From contig PARB01000046.1 of NCBI GenBank assembly GCA_002709505.1, forward strand, positions 1 through 49,750: 49,750 bases of DNA. Direction: 5' to 3'. A program made the position numbers and the translations under genes. How positions within the stretch are numbered: the first letter of the stretch is position 1; each line of letters begins with the position of its first letter. This DNA is from Paracoccaceae bacterium (lineage in GTDB: Bacteria > Pseudomonadota > Alphaproteobacteria > Rhizobiales > Stappiaceae). The notes beneath the pieces were generated by a model. That model saw only the letters and a program-made list of their open reading frames with translations. It did not search any database and was not told the origin of the DNA. Below, one piece after another: positions 34,778 through 43,259 of this stretch.

Positions 34778-36439
34778 TTACGCCGCGACCGGACGGCGCA
34801 GGGTTGCCACGCGGAAGCGGTTGGCGACAAAGGCGCTGTCGCACAGACAGGCGTTGCCGGCCGGGTTCGCGCCCGTGACGTGGTAGTCGGAGAAGGCGGC
34901 GTTCTGGTTGACGAAGACGCCGCCGGTCAGATTGACCGAGAGGCCGACGCCGGCGCCGGCAAAGGCGTCCGCCGCCTCGTCGATCACGGCCTCGTCGGTC
35001 GCATAAAGTGCTGCGGTGATCGCGCCGCGCTGGCGCGCCGAATTGGCTGCCCGGGCGATCGCGTCCGATGCATCGTCGGTGGCGATGACGAAGCTGATCG
35101 GCCCGAAGCGCTCTTCCAGATAGGCGGCCTCGTCCTTCGCGTCGACGGCGAGGATCAGCGGCGTCGCCGAGCGCGCCCCGTCCATGCCCTCGACGGGCGA
35201 GCTGTCGCGCACCACCCGGCCGAGCGACTTCGCCTTTTCGACCCGCTCGATGGTCGCCGGGTTCTGCACGGCACCGAGCACGCCCGCGGCGCGCTGCGGA
35301 TCGCCGAGCAGCTTGTCCATGGCGATCTTGATCGCCCCGGCCACCTCGTCGAAGGACTTGTGACCGTCGTCGGTCTCGATGCCGTCGCGCGGGATGTAGA
35401 TGTTCTGCGGCGCGGTGCACATCTGGCCCGAGTAGAGCGCCAGCGAGAAGGCGACGTTTCCGGCAAGGCCGCGCAGGTTGTCGGTGCCGGTGACGACGAT
35501 GGAATTGACGCCGGCCTCTTCGGTGTAGACCAGCTTGTCGCGGGCGTTTTCACGTACCCAGGCACCAAACGCCGGCGAGCCGGTGAAGTCGACGATGGCG
35601 ATATCCTTGTGCGTCACCAGATCCTTGGTGAGCGGCGCGTCCGCATCGTCGGCGGCGAGCAGCAGCACGTTCGGATCGAAGCCGGCCTCGGCGAGCACTT
35701 CGCGGCCGATCTTCACGGTCAGCGCCAGCGGCAGGATCGCGCCCGGATGCGGCTTGACGATCACCGCATTGCCGGTGGCGAGGCTGGCGAAGAGGCCCGG
35801 ATAGGTGTTCCAGGTCGGGAAGGTGGCGCAGCCGATGGCGAGCGCCACGCCGCGCGGGATCAGGCGGAAGGTCTTGTCGAGGACGATCGGGTCCTTCGGG
35901 CCTTGCGGCTTTTCCCAGCGCACGGAGCCCGGAACCTTCGACATCTCGTCATAGGCATAGGCGAGCGCCTCCAGTCCGCGGTCCTGCGCGTGCGGGCCGC
36001 CGGCCTGAAACGCCATCATGAAGGCCTGTCCGGAGGTGTGCATCACCGCATTGGCGAAGAGGAAGCTCTCGGCGTTGATGCGCGCCAGAATCTCCAGGCA
36101 GACGCCCATCCGGTCCTCGACACTTGCAGCCGCCCAGCCGGTCATCGCCGCCTTGGCGGCAGCGACAAGCGTGTCCGCATCGGCCTTGGGGTAGGAAATC
36201 GCCAGATCGAGGCCATAGGGGCTGACCTCGTGGCCGACACGGCCGCCGTCGCCCGGCTGGTCGAGATCGAAGGGCTTGCCGATCAGCGCCTTGAAGGCCG
36301 CCTCGCCATCGTCCTTGGCGGTCTCGCCATAGACCTTGCCCGAGGGCATTTCCGGATAGGCGGAAAAGAAGCCGCGGGCGTGAATTGCCGCAACCGCCTT
36401 GTCCAGCGTGTCCTTGTGCCTGTCGAAAAACGCGGCCAT
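34778..36439 (-). CDS. paaN: PaaN, phenylacetate-pathway aldehyde dehydrogenase
   Basis: A 553-residue member of the PaaN branch of aldehyde dehydrogenases. It opens FFDRHKDTLDKAVAAIHARG, with MPSGKVYGETAKDDGEAAFK typical of PaaN. The catalytic cysteine is C341 in SGQMCTAPQN, and the base is in YTEEAGVNS (about 305-313). It would oxidise the ring-opened semialdehyde to 3-oxo-5,6-dehydrosuberyl-CoA, the job done by half of PaaZ in E. coli. ATG 36439 follows a GGGAGAGAGG RBS; the frame stays open upstream but loses family similarity. First gene of the leftward paaN-transporter run. Confidence 0.9.
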   Translation of the reverse strand: MAAFFDRHKDTLDKAVAAIHARGFFSAYPEMPSGKVYGETAKDDGEAAFKALIGKPFDLDQPGDGGRVGHEVSPYGLDLAISYPKADADTLVAAAKAAMTGWAAASVEDRMGVCLEILARINAESFLFANAVMHTSGQAFMMAFQAGGPHAQDRGLEALAYAYDEMSKVPGSVRWEKPQGPKDPIVLDKTFRLIPRGVALAIGCATFPTWNTYPGLFASLATGNAVIVKPHPGAILPLALTVKIGREVLAEAGFDPNVLLLAADDADAPLTKDLVTHKDIAIVDFTGSPAFGAWVRENARDKLVYTEEAGVNSIVVTGTDNLRGLAGNVAFSLALYSGQMCTAPQNIYIPRDGIETDDGHKSFDEVAGAIKIAMDKLLGDPQRAAGVLGAVQNPATIERVEKAKSLGRVVRDSSPVEGMDGARSATPLILAVDAKDEAAYLEERFGPISFVIATDDASDAIARAANSARQRGAITAALYATDEAVIDEAADAFAGAGVGLSVNLTGGVFVNQNAAFSDYHVTGANPAGNACLCDSAFVANRFRVATLRRPVAA

Positions 36440-36754
36440 GCCTCTCTCCCTGTTGCTTTCGCGCAAGACGTCCGGCTCGCGATCCGCGAGGATCGCCCTG
36501 GCTGGTTCGCCTCTGTCGAAGCGCGCCATCCCGGTCTGTCGCCGCGCATCTTGCGCTGCCGCTGCCGGGGTTCGATTGTTGGTGCTGCCCGTGATTGACA
36601 GCGCCCGATTGACGATCATAATAATTAACCGACCGGTTGGTCAGTCAAGTGAAAAATGACAAGCGACCGTTCCGCTGACGATCTTTCGAGGCATCACCGG
36701 TGCCGCTCGCGGGATCGCGGCGGCGCCACGGGAGAGGCAGGCAAGGGAGGCCAC
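36440..36754. other. divergent control region between paaN and paaG
   Basis: This 315-nt region contains the start-proximal leader of paaN (about 180 nt), the palindrome at 36628-36641 with nearby promoter elements, and the paaG leader. Frames on both strands stay open through part of it but carry no recognisable protein. Confidence 0.6.
36618..36648. promoter_or_regulatory. candidate PaaR (TetR) operator and paaN promoter
   Basis: ACCGACCGGTTGGT (36628-36641) is a 14-bp palindrome with one mismatched pair, the shape typical of TetR-family sites. On the minus strand it lies between TTGACT (36643-36648) and a TATTAT-like -10 (36618-36623, spacer 19, slightly long), so repressor binding would block the paaN-transporter run. 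It is about 115 nt before paaG and could control that side too. Confidence 0.65.
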
Positions 36755-37594
36755 ATGGACGAGGGACAGACGGGCGAGGGGGCGATGGATGCGCCGGTTC
36801 TCGTCGAGCGGGACGGGGGCGTGCTCGTCGTCACGCTGAACCGGCCGGACAAGCTCAATTCCTTCAACGAGGCGATGCATGCCGCCCTGCGCGATGCGCT
36901 GGACGTTGCCGAGACCGACGCGGGCGTGCGCGCGCTGCTGTTGACCGGGGCGGGGCGCGGCTTTTGCGCCGGCCAGGATCTGGGCGACCGGGTCGCCTCC
37001 GACGACGGCACGCCGCCGGACCTCACCCAGACCATCGAGGCCAACTACAATCCGCTGATCCGCCGGCTGAAGGCGCTGCCGAAACCGGTGATCTGCGCCG
37101 TCAACGGCGTCGCGGCGGGTGCCGGCGCCAATATCGCGCTGGCCTGCGACATCGTGCTGGCGGCGGAAAGCGCCAAATTCATCCAGGCGTTTTCAAAGAT
37201 CGGCCTCGTTCCCGATTCCGGCGGCACCTGGACGCTGCCGCAGCTGGTCGGCCTGGCCCGGGCCAAGGCGCTTGCCATGCTGGCGACACCGGTTCCCGCC
37301 CGTCAGGCCGAGGACTGGGGCATGATCTGGAAGGCCGTGCCCGATGCCGAACTGATGGCGGAGGCGCGCGCGCTCGCCGTAAGCCTTGCCGAAGCGCCGA
37401 CCTTCGGTCTCGGCCTGATCAAACAGGCGATGGAGGCGGCGACCGACAACACGCTGGATGCGCAGCTCGATCTGGAACGCGACCTTCAGGGCCGTGCGGG
37501 ACGCTCGCCCGACTACCGCGAGGGCGTCGCTGCCTTCATGGCCAAACGCCCGCCGGTCTTCACCGGCAAGGCGCCCGACGGAGACAAGGCATGA
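36755..37594 (+). CDS. paaG: PaaG, 1,2-epoxyphenylacetyl-CoA isomerase
   Basis: A 279-residue crotonase-fold enzyme. It turns the ring epoxide into oxepin-CoA. Family marks: TLNRPDKLNSFNEAMH, GAGRGFCAGQDLGDR, ALPKPVICAVNGVAAGAGAN (oxyanion hole), and FIQAFSKIGLVPDSGGTWTL with the catalytic aspartate. ATG 36755 has GGGAGG eight bases upstream. It overlaps paaI by 4 nt (ATGA), so the two are coupled. First gene of the rightward paaG-I-K-R run. Confidence 0.93.
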   Translation: MDEGQTGEGAMDAPVLVERDGGVLVVTLNRPDKLNSFNEAMHAALRDALDVAETDAGVRALLLTGAGRGFCAGQDLGDRVASDDGTPPDLTQTIEANYNPLIRRLKALPKPVICAVNGVAAGAGANIALACDIVLAAESAKFIQAFSKIGLVPDSGGTWTLPQLVGLARAKALAMLATPVPARQAEDWGMIWKAVPDAELMAEARALAVSLAEAPTFGLGLIKQAMEAATDNTLDAQLDLERDLQGRAGRSPDYREGVAAFMAKRPPVFTGKAPDGDKA

Positions 37595-38055
37595 GCGCGC
37601 CGAAAACTGCCGCGGGGCTCGACCCCGACCAGCTGGCGCGCGCCTGCGCCGATGCCATGTGGGCCGACGACAAGGCCAGCCGGGGGCTCGGCATGGAGAT
37701 CGTCGAGGTCGGCCCGGGGCGCGCGGTGATCGCCATGACCGTGCGCGAGGAGATGGTCAACGGCCATGGCATCTGCCACGGCGGCTTCGTCTTCACGCTG
37801 GCCGACAGCGCCTTCGCCTTTGCCTGCAACAGCCACAACCAGTCGACGGTCGCCAGCCACTGCGCGGTGACCTTCCTGCGGCCCGGCAAGCTCGGCGAGC
37901 GGCTGACCGCCACGGCGCACGAGCGCTGGCGCGAGGGCCGATCCGGCATCACCGACGTGACGGTGACCAATGCCGAGGGCGAGACCGTCGCGGAGTTTCG
38001 CGGCAACTCGCGCACCATTCGCGGCACGCTTATTCCGGAAACGGACGCGGACTGA
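37591..38055 (+). CDS. paaI: PaaI, hydroxyphenylacetyl-CoA/acyl-CoA thioesterase
   Basis: A 154-residue hot-dog-fold thioesterase. The motif VNGHGICHGGFVFTLADSAF holds the catalytic Asp and the His-Gly-Gly loop, and ACNSHNQSTVASHCAVTFL completes the site. PaaI frees CoA trapped in dead-end intermediates of phenylacetate breakdown. It starts within the paaG stop (ATGA overlap). A hairpin and 95-nt gap separate it from paaK. Confidence 0.93.
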   Translation: MSAPKTAAGLDPDQLARACADAMWADDKASRGLGMEIVEVGPGRAVIAMTVREEMVNGHGICHGGFVFTLADSAFAFACNSHNQSTVASHCAVTFLRPGKLGERLTATAHERWREGRSGITDVTVTNAEGETVAEFRGNSRTIRGTLIPETDAD

Positions 38056-38064
38056 CCCTGACCT

Positions 38065-38092
38065 GCGCGGCGGGGGGAGGTTCCCGTCGCGC
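38065..38092 (+). other. intercistronic hairpin between paaI and paaK
   Basis: GCGCGGCGGG pairs with CCCGTCGCGC over 10 positions (one G-U) with an 8-nt loop, just after paaI. No T-run follows. It may stabilise the paaGI part of the message or reduce paaK expression. Confidence 0.5.
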
Positions 38093-38150
38093 GTGTTTCC
38101 GGCCGCAGACGGCCCTTAGAAGATCAAGATAGACCTGTCGGGAGGATCCC

Positions 38151-39464
38151 ATGCACGACCTGTCGCCCAAGCCCGGCGATCTCGAACCCATCGAGACCGC
38201 GTCCCGGGACGAGATTTCAGCACTTCAGCTGGAGCGGCTGAAGTGGTCGCTGCGCCACGCCTATGAGAACGTGGCGCATTACCGCGAGAGCTTCGACGCG
38301 GCGGGAGCGCATCCCGACGACCTGAAGACGCTGGCGGATCTGGCGAAATTTCCCTTCACCGCCAAGCAGACCCTGCGCGACAACTACCCCTTCGGACTGT
38401 TTGCCGTGCCGCGCGAGGAGGTGGTGCGGGTGCATGCCTCCTCCGGCACCACCGGCAAGCCGACGGTGGTCGGCTACACGCGAAACGACATCAAGACCTG
38501 GTCGAGCGTCGTCGCGCGCTCGCTGCGCGCCGCCGGGGCGCGCAAGGGCATGATCTGCCACGTCGCCTATGGCTACGGCCTCTTCACCGGCGGCCTTGGT
38601 GCGCATTACGGCGCCGAAGAGCTCGGCATGACCGTGGTGCCGATTTCCGGCGGCATGACCGAGCGCCAGGTGACGCTGATCGAGGACTTCAAGCCCGACG
38701 TCATCATGGTGACGCCGTCCTACATGCTGGCGATCCTGGACGAATACAAGGCGCGCGGCATCGACCCGCGTTCGTCGTCGCTGAAGCTCGGGGTCTTCGG
38801 CGCGGAGCCCTGGACCAATGCCATGCGCAAGGAGATCGAGGACGCCTTCGACATGCATGCCGTCGACATCTACGGCCTGTCGGAGGTGATGGGGCCGGGG
38901 GTCGCCAACGAATGCGTGGAGACCAAGGACGGTCTGCACATCTGGGAGGATCATTTCTATCCCGAGATCATCGATCCGGAGACCGGCGAGGTGCTTCCCG
39001 ACGGCGAGGTCGGCGAACTGGTCTTCACCTCGCTGACCAAGGAGGCGATGCCGGTGATCCGCTACCGCACCCGCGACCTGACGCGGCTGCTGCCCGGCAC
39101 CGCGCGCTCTATGCGGCGCATGGAAAAGGTGACGGGTCGCTCCGACGACATGATGATCGTGCGCGGTGTCAACGTGTTTCCGACCCAGATCGAGGAGCAG
39201 CTGTTTCGCGTCGAGGGCCTGTCGCCGCACTATCAGGTGGAATTGACACGCACCGGCCGGATGGACGAAATGACCGTCCACGTCGAAGCGCTTGCCTCCC
39301 ATGCCGATGATGCGCACCGGGCGTCCGCCGCAGCGGAGCTGCGCGCCCATCTGAAGAACGTGATCGGGGTCAGCGCGCGCATCCATGTCGCCGACCCGGA
39401 GGCGCTCGAGCGCTCCATGGGCAAGGCGAAGCGCGTGATCGACAACAGGCCGAAGGAGGCTTGA
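38151..39464 (+). CDS. paaK: PaaK, phenylacetate-CoA ligase
   Basis: A 437-residue AMP-forming ligase that activates phenylacetate to phenylacetyl-CoA, the pathway's first step and the source of the PaaX effector. P-loop HASSGTTGKPTVVGYT (about 95-110), GLFTGGLGAHYGAEELG, then YGLSEVMGPGVANEC (ATP-binding) and GRSDDMMIVRGVNVFPTQIE (hinge) are all PaaK-like. A GGGAGGA RBS precedes ATG 38151. paaR follows after 76 nt. Confidence 0.96.
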   Translation: MHDLSPKPGDLEPIETASRDEISALQLERLKWSLRHAYENVAHYRESFDAAGAHPDDLKTLADLAKFPFTAKQTLRDNYPFGLFAVPREEVVRVHASSGTTGKPTVVGYTRNDIKTWSSVVARSLRAAGARKGMICHVAYGYGLFTGGLGAHYGAEELGMTVVPISGGMTERQVTLIEDFKPDVIMVTPSYMLAILDEYKARGIDPRSSSLKLGVFGAEPWTNAMRKEIEDAFDMHAVDIYGLSEVMGPGVANECVETKDGLHIWEDHFYPEIIDPETGEVLPDGEVGELVFTSLTKEAMPVIRYRTRDLTRLLPGTARSMRRMEKVTGRSDDMMIVRGVNVFPTQIEEQLFRVEGLSPHYQVELTRTGRMDEMTVHVEALASHADDAHRASAAAELRAHLKNVIGVSARIHVADPEALERSMGKAKRVIDNRPKEA

Positions 39465-39540
39465 GGCACCGCACGCCGACCGGCGTGAGATTTCGGCGCG
39501 GCGGCGGAGGACCGTCGTCGCGCAAGCAACGGAGAGCGAC

Positions 39541-40140
39541 ATGGCGCGGCCGCGCGCGGACGATTACGACGACAAGCGCAAGGCGATCCTGAAGACCTCG
39601 GCGGCGCTGTTTGCCGAGCACGGCTACGACCGCGCCTCGATGAACCAGATCGCCAAGGGCTGCGGCGTCTCCAAGGCGCTCGTGTATCACTATTACGACA
39701 ACAAGGACGCGCTGCTCTTCGACATCATCCGCGACCATCTGGATGAACTGATCGCGGCGGTCGAGGAGGCGGCGCCGGAGACCGCCTCCGGCGAGGCGCG
39801 GCTTCTGGCCTATGTCGGCGCGCTGCTCGACGCCTATCGCGACGCCAATGCGGAACACAAGATCCAGATCAACGAGATGAAGCGGCTGCCCGCGGAGCAG
39901 CAGGAAGACCTGAAGGAGCGCGAACGCGCGCTGGTCAAGCTCTTCGCCGGTGCGCTGACCGAGGCAGTGCCGGAACTCGGCAATGGATCCCATCTCCTGA
40001 AACCCGTGACCATGAGCCTCTTCGGCATGGTGAATTGGCACTATCTGTGGTTCCGCGAGGGCGGGCCGGTCAGCCGCGAGGACTACGCCGGCATCGCGAC
40101 GCGGCTCATTCTCGACGGCGCGCGCAGCCTCGCGGCCTGA
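39541..40140 (+). CDS. paaR: TetR-family regulator of phenylacetate genes (PaaR-like)
   Basis: A 199-residue TetR regulator. The HTH is FAEHGYDRASMNQIAKGCGV with SKALVYHYYDNKDALLFDII. It shares a strand and spacing with paaG-I-K, so it probably represses the divergent paaG and paaN runs through the palindrome at 36628-36641, with phenylacetyl-CoA or another CoA thioester as inducer (inferred from PaaR of other proteobacteria). The presence of paaX as well means two regulators for one pathway. Confidence 0.82.
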   Translation: MARPRADDYDDKRKAILKTSAALFAEHGYDRASMNQIAKGCGVSKALVYHYYDNKDALLFDIIRDHLDELIAAVEEAAPETASGEARLLAYVGALLDAYRDANAEHKIQINEMKRLPAEQQEDLKERERALVKLFAGALTEAVPELGNGSHLLKPVTMSLFGMVNWHYLWFREGGPVSREDYAGIATRLILDGARSLAA

Positions 40141-40163
40141 GGGTCACCTAGCGTTTTTCGCAA

Positions 40164-40192
40164 TTGTAATCCGAAAATCAGCGACCTATGAT
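40164..40192 (+). promoter_or_regulatory. sigma-70-type promoter of the Tat-leader gene
   Basis: TTGTAA (40164-40169) and TATGAT (40187-40192) are 17 nt apart, four and five of six to consensus, in the gap after paaR and 160 nt before the next start. Confidence 0.5.
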
Positions 40193-40355
40193 TGCGGTGT
40201 CTGGTCGCGCCGCCCGGGGCGGTTGTGCCGCGCGCCGCGCCCGCCGTGGCGTCGGCAGGCTGTCTCGCCACCAAGGTCATTGGCCTCGTCGCCGGGGCAG
40301 CGCCGGACGTCGCCGCAGTCTCCAACCGGGAGCGGCGGGATCGCAAGGGGCGTTC

Positions 40356-41126
40356 ATGCTGACACGACGGCATCTGCTGGGAACCTTCGCGCTTGCCGCC
40401 ACCACGCTCGCCGCGTCGGTCGCGGTCCGTCCCACCAGCGCCAGAGCCGTTCCGGATCTCGAACCCGTCCTGTCCGGCCGTTTCGCCGAGGACCGCGCGC
40501 TGTTTCTGCGCATGCGGGGCCTTTCGGGGACGCTGATCGACCTTCGCACCGGCTACATCGGACCGTTCGGCTACGAGCGCGGGGCGTGGCGGCGGCGCGC
40601 GCTCGATTCCTGGCGGCAGGCCTATGGGGAGACGCCCGACGCGGGCTTCGATGCCGCGCGGCGCGAGGTGCCCGCGTTCCTGGAGCGCGCCGACGGCGGC
40701 TGGTTCGCCGATGCCGCGTCGCAGACCGTCGAGCGCACGGCGGCGCGCTTTGCCGACTGGACGACCCGGATCGGCATCCGCGAGGACAGCCGGCTCTATG
40801 AAGACATGATCCTTGCCCAGGGCGCCATGGCGCTGCTCCTGTCGATGCGCACGCCAGAGGCGCGCGCCGCCCGCTCGCTCGCCGTCTTCGACGGACTGAC
40901 CTGGGTCTGGCCTTTCTGCGGCGGGGGACGTCGCGGCCTCGCCGGCTGCGGGCGGCGGGGGAGGCGGCCTCTGGACCCGGCCGGGACGGGCCGTCATGAT
41001 CGCGGCCGCCGGGACGGGCGAATCGCCCGCCTCAGGCCCGTGCATCGGACATCGTCAGGGGGACCCACACCATGCTGCAACTCGACCCGCAAGCCACAAG
41101 GGACGCGCTCGACTGGCGGGACCTGA
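40356..41126 (+). CDS. Tat-leader protein of unknown function with doubtful C-terminus
   Basis: About 256 residues starting LTRRHLLGTFALAATTLAAS, a twin-arginine leader. AAGGGG lies upstream of the ATG. The mature part to about residue 190 (FAEDRALFLRMRGLSG, GTLIDLRTGYIGPFGYERGA, YEDMILAQGAMALLLS) looks like a genuine unnamed exported protein. After about 40910 the reading becomes Arg/Gly-rich and overlaps the next gene by 55 nt, so a frameshift or base-call error in the G-rich stretch 40915-40990 is likely. A nearby frame would stop at about 40998. Function unknown. Confidence 0.55.
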   Translation: MLTRRHLLGTFALAATTLAASVAVRPTSARAVPDLEPVLSGRFAEDRALFLRMRGLSGTLIDLRTGYIGPFGYERGAWRRRALDSWRQAYGETPDAGFDAARREVPAFLERADGGWFADAASQTVERTAARFADWTTRIGIREDSRLYEDMILAQGAMALLLSMRTPEARAARSLAVFDGLTWVWPFCGGGRRGLAGCGRRGRRPLDPAGTGRHDRGRRDGRIARLRPVHRTSSGGPTPCCNSTRKPQGTRSTGGT

Positions 41127-42061
41127 TCGAGGCGCTGAGGGCCATGTTCCGCGACGGCTGCGAAATGCCGGTGCGCCATCATCACGATTTCGAGGTGCCG
41201 GGCGAGACCAGCGGCACGCTGCTCCTGATGCCGGCCTGGGTGCCGGGGCGCTATCTCGGCGTCAAGCTCGCGACCGTCGTTCCCGGCAACAGCGACCGCG
41301 GCCTGCCGGCGGTCATGGCAAGCTACATGCTCTCCGATGCCAAGACCGGCGAATTGCGCGCCCTTGTCGACGGCGGCGAGCTGACCGCGCGGCGCACGGC
41401 GGCGGCCTCCGCCCTTGCGGCCGATTATCTCGCCCGCGACGACGCGCGCCATCTCGTCATCGTCGGAACCGGCCGGTTGTCGGTCAATCTGGCGGCGGCC
41501 CATGCGACCGTCCGGCCGCTGTCGCGCATCACCGTATGGGGCCGCAACCCGGAAAAGGCGGAAAGCGTCGCCGCCGAGATCTCGGAGACGGTCGGAATTT
41601 TTGCGACGGCGACCGAAGACCTGGAAGGAGCGGTCGGCTCGGCCGATATCGTCTCCGCCGCGACCCTGTCCGAAACGCCGCTGATCCTGGGCGACTGGCT
41701 GCCGAAGGGTTGCCACGTCGATCTCGTCGGCGCCTTCAAGCCGACGATGCGCGAGAGCGACGATGCGGCCGTGTCGCGGGCCCGCGTCTTCGTCGACACG
41801 CGCGCCGGGGCGCTCAAGGAAGGCGGCGACATCGTCCAGGCGCTGCAGTCGGGCGTGCTCACCGAGGAAGCCGTCGAGGGCGATCTCTTCGACCTGACCC
41901 GGGACGTCAAGGCGGTGCTGCGCGAGGCCGACGACATCACGCTGTTCAAGTCTGTCGGCGCGGCGCTGGAAGACCTCGCCGGCGCGATCCTGGCCTATGA
42001 AACCGCTTCCGCGCAGGACGGATCCACCTCCGCGACCGGACGCAAGCTCCCGCTGATGTAA
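41072..42061 (+). CDS. ornithine cyclodeaminase / mu-crystallin family protein
   Basis: A 329-residue NAD(P)-dependent enzyme. It has EMPVRHHHDFEVPGETSGTL, LLMPAWVPGRYLGVKLATVV with the conserved substrate lysine, and ALVDGGELTARRTAAASALA. The nucleotide-binding VIVGTGRLSVNLAAAH has an unusual form (commonly GTGxQA). Members deaminate ornithine, reduce cyclic or linear imines, or make amino acids such as alanine; the exact reaction is not readable. It ends before a stem-loop at 42245. Confidence 0.87.
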   Translation: MLQLDPQATRDALDWRDLIEALRAMFRDGCEMPVRHHHDFEVPGETSGTLLLMPAWVPGRYLGVKLATVVPGNSDRGLPAVMASYMLSDAKTGELRALVDGGELTARRTAAASALAADYLARDDARHLVIVGTGRLSVNLAAAHATVRPLSRITVWGRNPEKAESVAAEISETVGIFATATEDLEGAVGSADIVSAATLSETPLILGDWLPKGCHVDLVGAFKPTMRESDDAAVSRARVFVDTRAGALKEGGDIVQALQSGVLTEEAVEGDLFDLTRDVKAVLREADDITLFKSVGAALEDLAGAILAYETASAQDGSTSATGRKLPLM

Positions 42062-42244
42062 GGACGCGCGGGCGGGGACAAGAGACCGGGCGGGTTTGGG
42101 GACAGCATGTGGTCCCGGACCGGAATATCCCCGCCTGCGGGTCGCGCCGCGCAGCGCGCCCTGCGCGCGCGATTTTCGTCAATTCGACTTGTTTTTCGAT
42201 CAAGTTTCGCAATTTCCGGCACAGAATTTGCCGATATTGTCTTT

Positions 42245-42269
42245 GCCCCGATCTTGCCGCAATCGGGGC
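42245..42269. terminator. stem-loop between convergent cyclodeaminase-family and LysR genes
   Basis: GCCCCGAT (42245-42252) pairs exactly with ATCGGGGC (42262-42269) around a 9-nt loop. No T-run. It sits 12 nt past the LysR stop and at the end of the intergenic gap of the convergent gene, so it may serve both as transcript end. Confidence 0.5.
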
Positions 42270-42281
42270 GCGCGGCAGCGC

Positions 42282-43250
42282 TCAGATGTAGGTCCGGGCC
42301 TCGATCGGCGTTGCCTCGATGCGGCGGAGCAGCTCTTCCAGCAGGGCGGTCTCGGCCCGGTTCATCGCCGCCTTCGGGTTCCACACCACATGCACGTCGA
42401 TGGCCGGCATGTCGTCATAGGGCGGCAGTTGCCACAAGAGCCCGTCCTCGATGTCGCGGCGCACGACATGCACCGGCAGCGGCCCGATGCCGAGGCCGGC
42501 GATGATCATCCGCCGCACCTCTTCCAGATGGGCGGAGGTGCCGACGATGCGGTCCTCCAGCCGCGCGTCGGCGCGCATCAGGGTGACGGGGCGCAGCGCG
42601 TCGCTCATCCGGTCGGTGACGAAACTGACCGAGGAATGGCCGCCGAGATCCGCCTTGGTCAGGCCGGTGCGGCCGAACAGCGGATGGCCGGGTCCGCAGA
42701 ACAGTCCGAAGAACTCGCGATAAAGCCGCCGGTACTCGAGCCGCGGGCTCTTGTCGTGCACCAGACAGACGCCGAGCGAGGCGCGGCGTGCCATGACGGC
42801 GGCCAGACCCTCCTTGCTGGCGGAAATGTCGATGGAGAGCGTCGCATGCGGGTGGGCGGTGTGAAACGCCGTCAGGGCCTCGTCGAAGACCGGGCAGACC
42901 ACATGGCTCGCCATGGCGATGCGCACATGGCCGCGCACCTCGTTGGCGACCTCGCGCATCAAGGTGCCGAGCCTGAGCACCGCGCCGTGAATGTCGACCA
43001 CCTCGCCCTGCAGCAGCTTGCCGGCCGCCGTCAGTTGGAAGCTTCCGGGCGAGCGGTCGATCAGCCGCTTGCCGAGCTGCTCCTCCAGCCGCTTCAGGGC
43101 GGAGGAAACGGTCGGCTGCTTGAGGCCGAGGCGGTCGGCCGCCTCGGTGACGCTGGCGGATTCCGACAGGACGAGGAAGGTGCGCAGCAGGTTCCAGTCG
43201 AGATTGCGGGCGAGACGTTCGGGCGGCTGGTCGGTGGAGCGGGCGATCAT
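42282..43250 (-). CDS. LysR-family transcriptional regulator
   Basis: A 322-residue LTTR. The HTH is LLRTFLVLSESASVTEAADR, then LGLKQPTVSSALKRLEEQLG and RLIDRSPGSFQLTAAG. The effector domain has GHVRIAMASHVVCPVFDE and a FVTDRMSDALRPVTLM-like pocket strand. It is divergent from the ABC transporter run 97 nt away, the classic position for an activator of the adjacent operon. The ligand is presumably the transported amine or a breakdown product. Confidence 0.9.
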   Translation of the reverse strand: MIARSTDQPPERLARNLDWNLLRTFLVLSESASVTEAADRLGLKQPTVSSALKRLEEQLGKRLIDRSPGSFQLTAAGKLLQGEVVDIHGAVLRLGTLMREVANEVRGHVRIAMASHVVCPVFDEALTAFHTAHPHATLSIDISASKEGLAAVMARRASLGVCLVHDKSPRLEYRRLYREFFGLFCGPGHPLFGRTGLTKADLGGHSSVSFVTDRMSDALRPVTLMRADARLEDRIVGTSAHLEEVRRMIIAGLGIGPLPVHVVRRDIEDGLLWQLPPYDDMPAIDVHVVWNPKAAMNRAETALLEELLRRIEATPIEARTYI

Positions 43251-43259
43251 AGGCTGTGT

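Noticed and set aside
36440-36619. A 60-residue N-terminal extension of PaaN
   Set aside because: It lacks similarity to PaaN, crosses toward the operator region, and a strong RBS precedes ATG 36439.
42062-42281. A possible Lrp/AsnC regulator remnant on the minus strand beside the cyclodeaminase-family gene
   Set aside because: A few residues resemble an Lrp N-terminus, but no helix-turn-helix or continuous frame can be shown.
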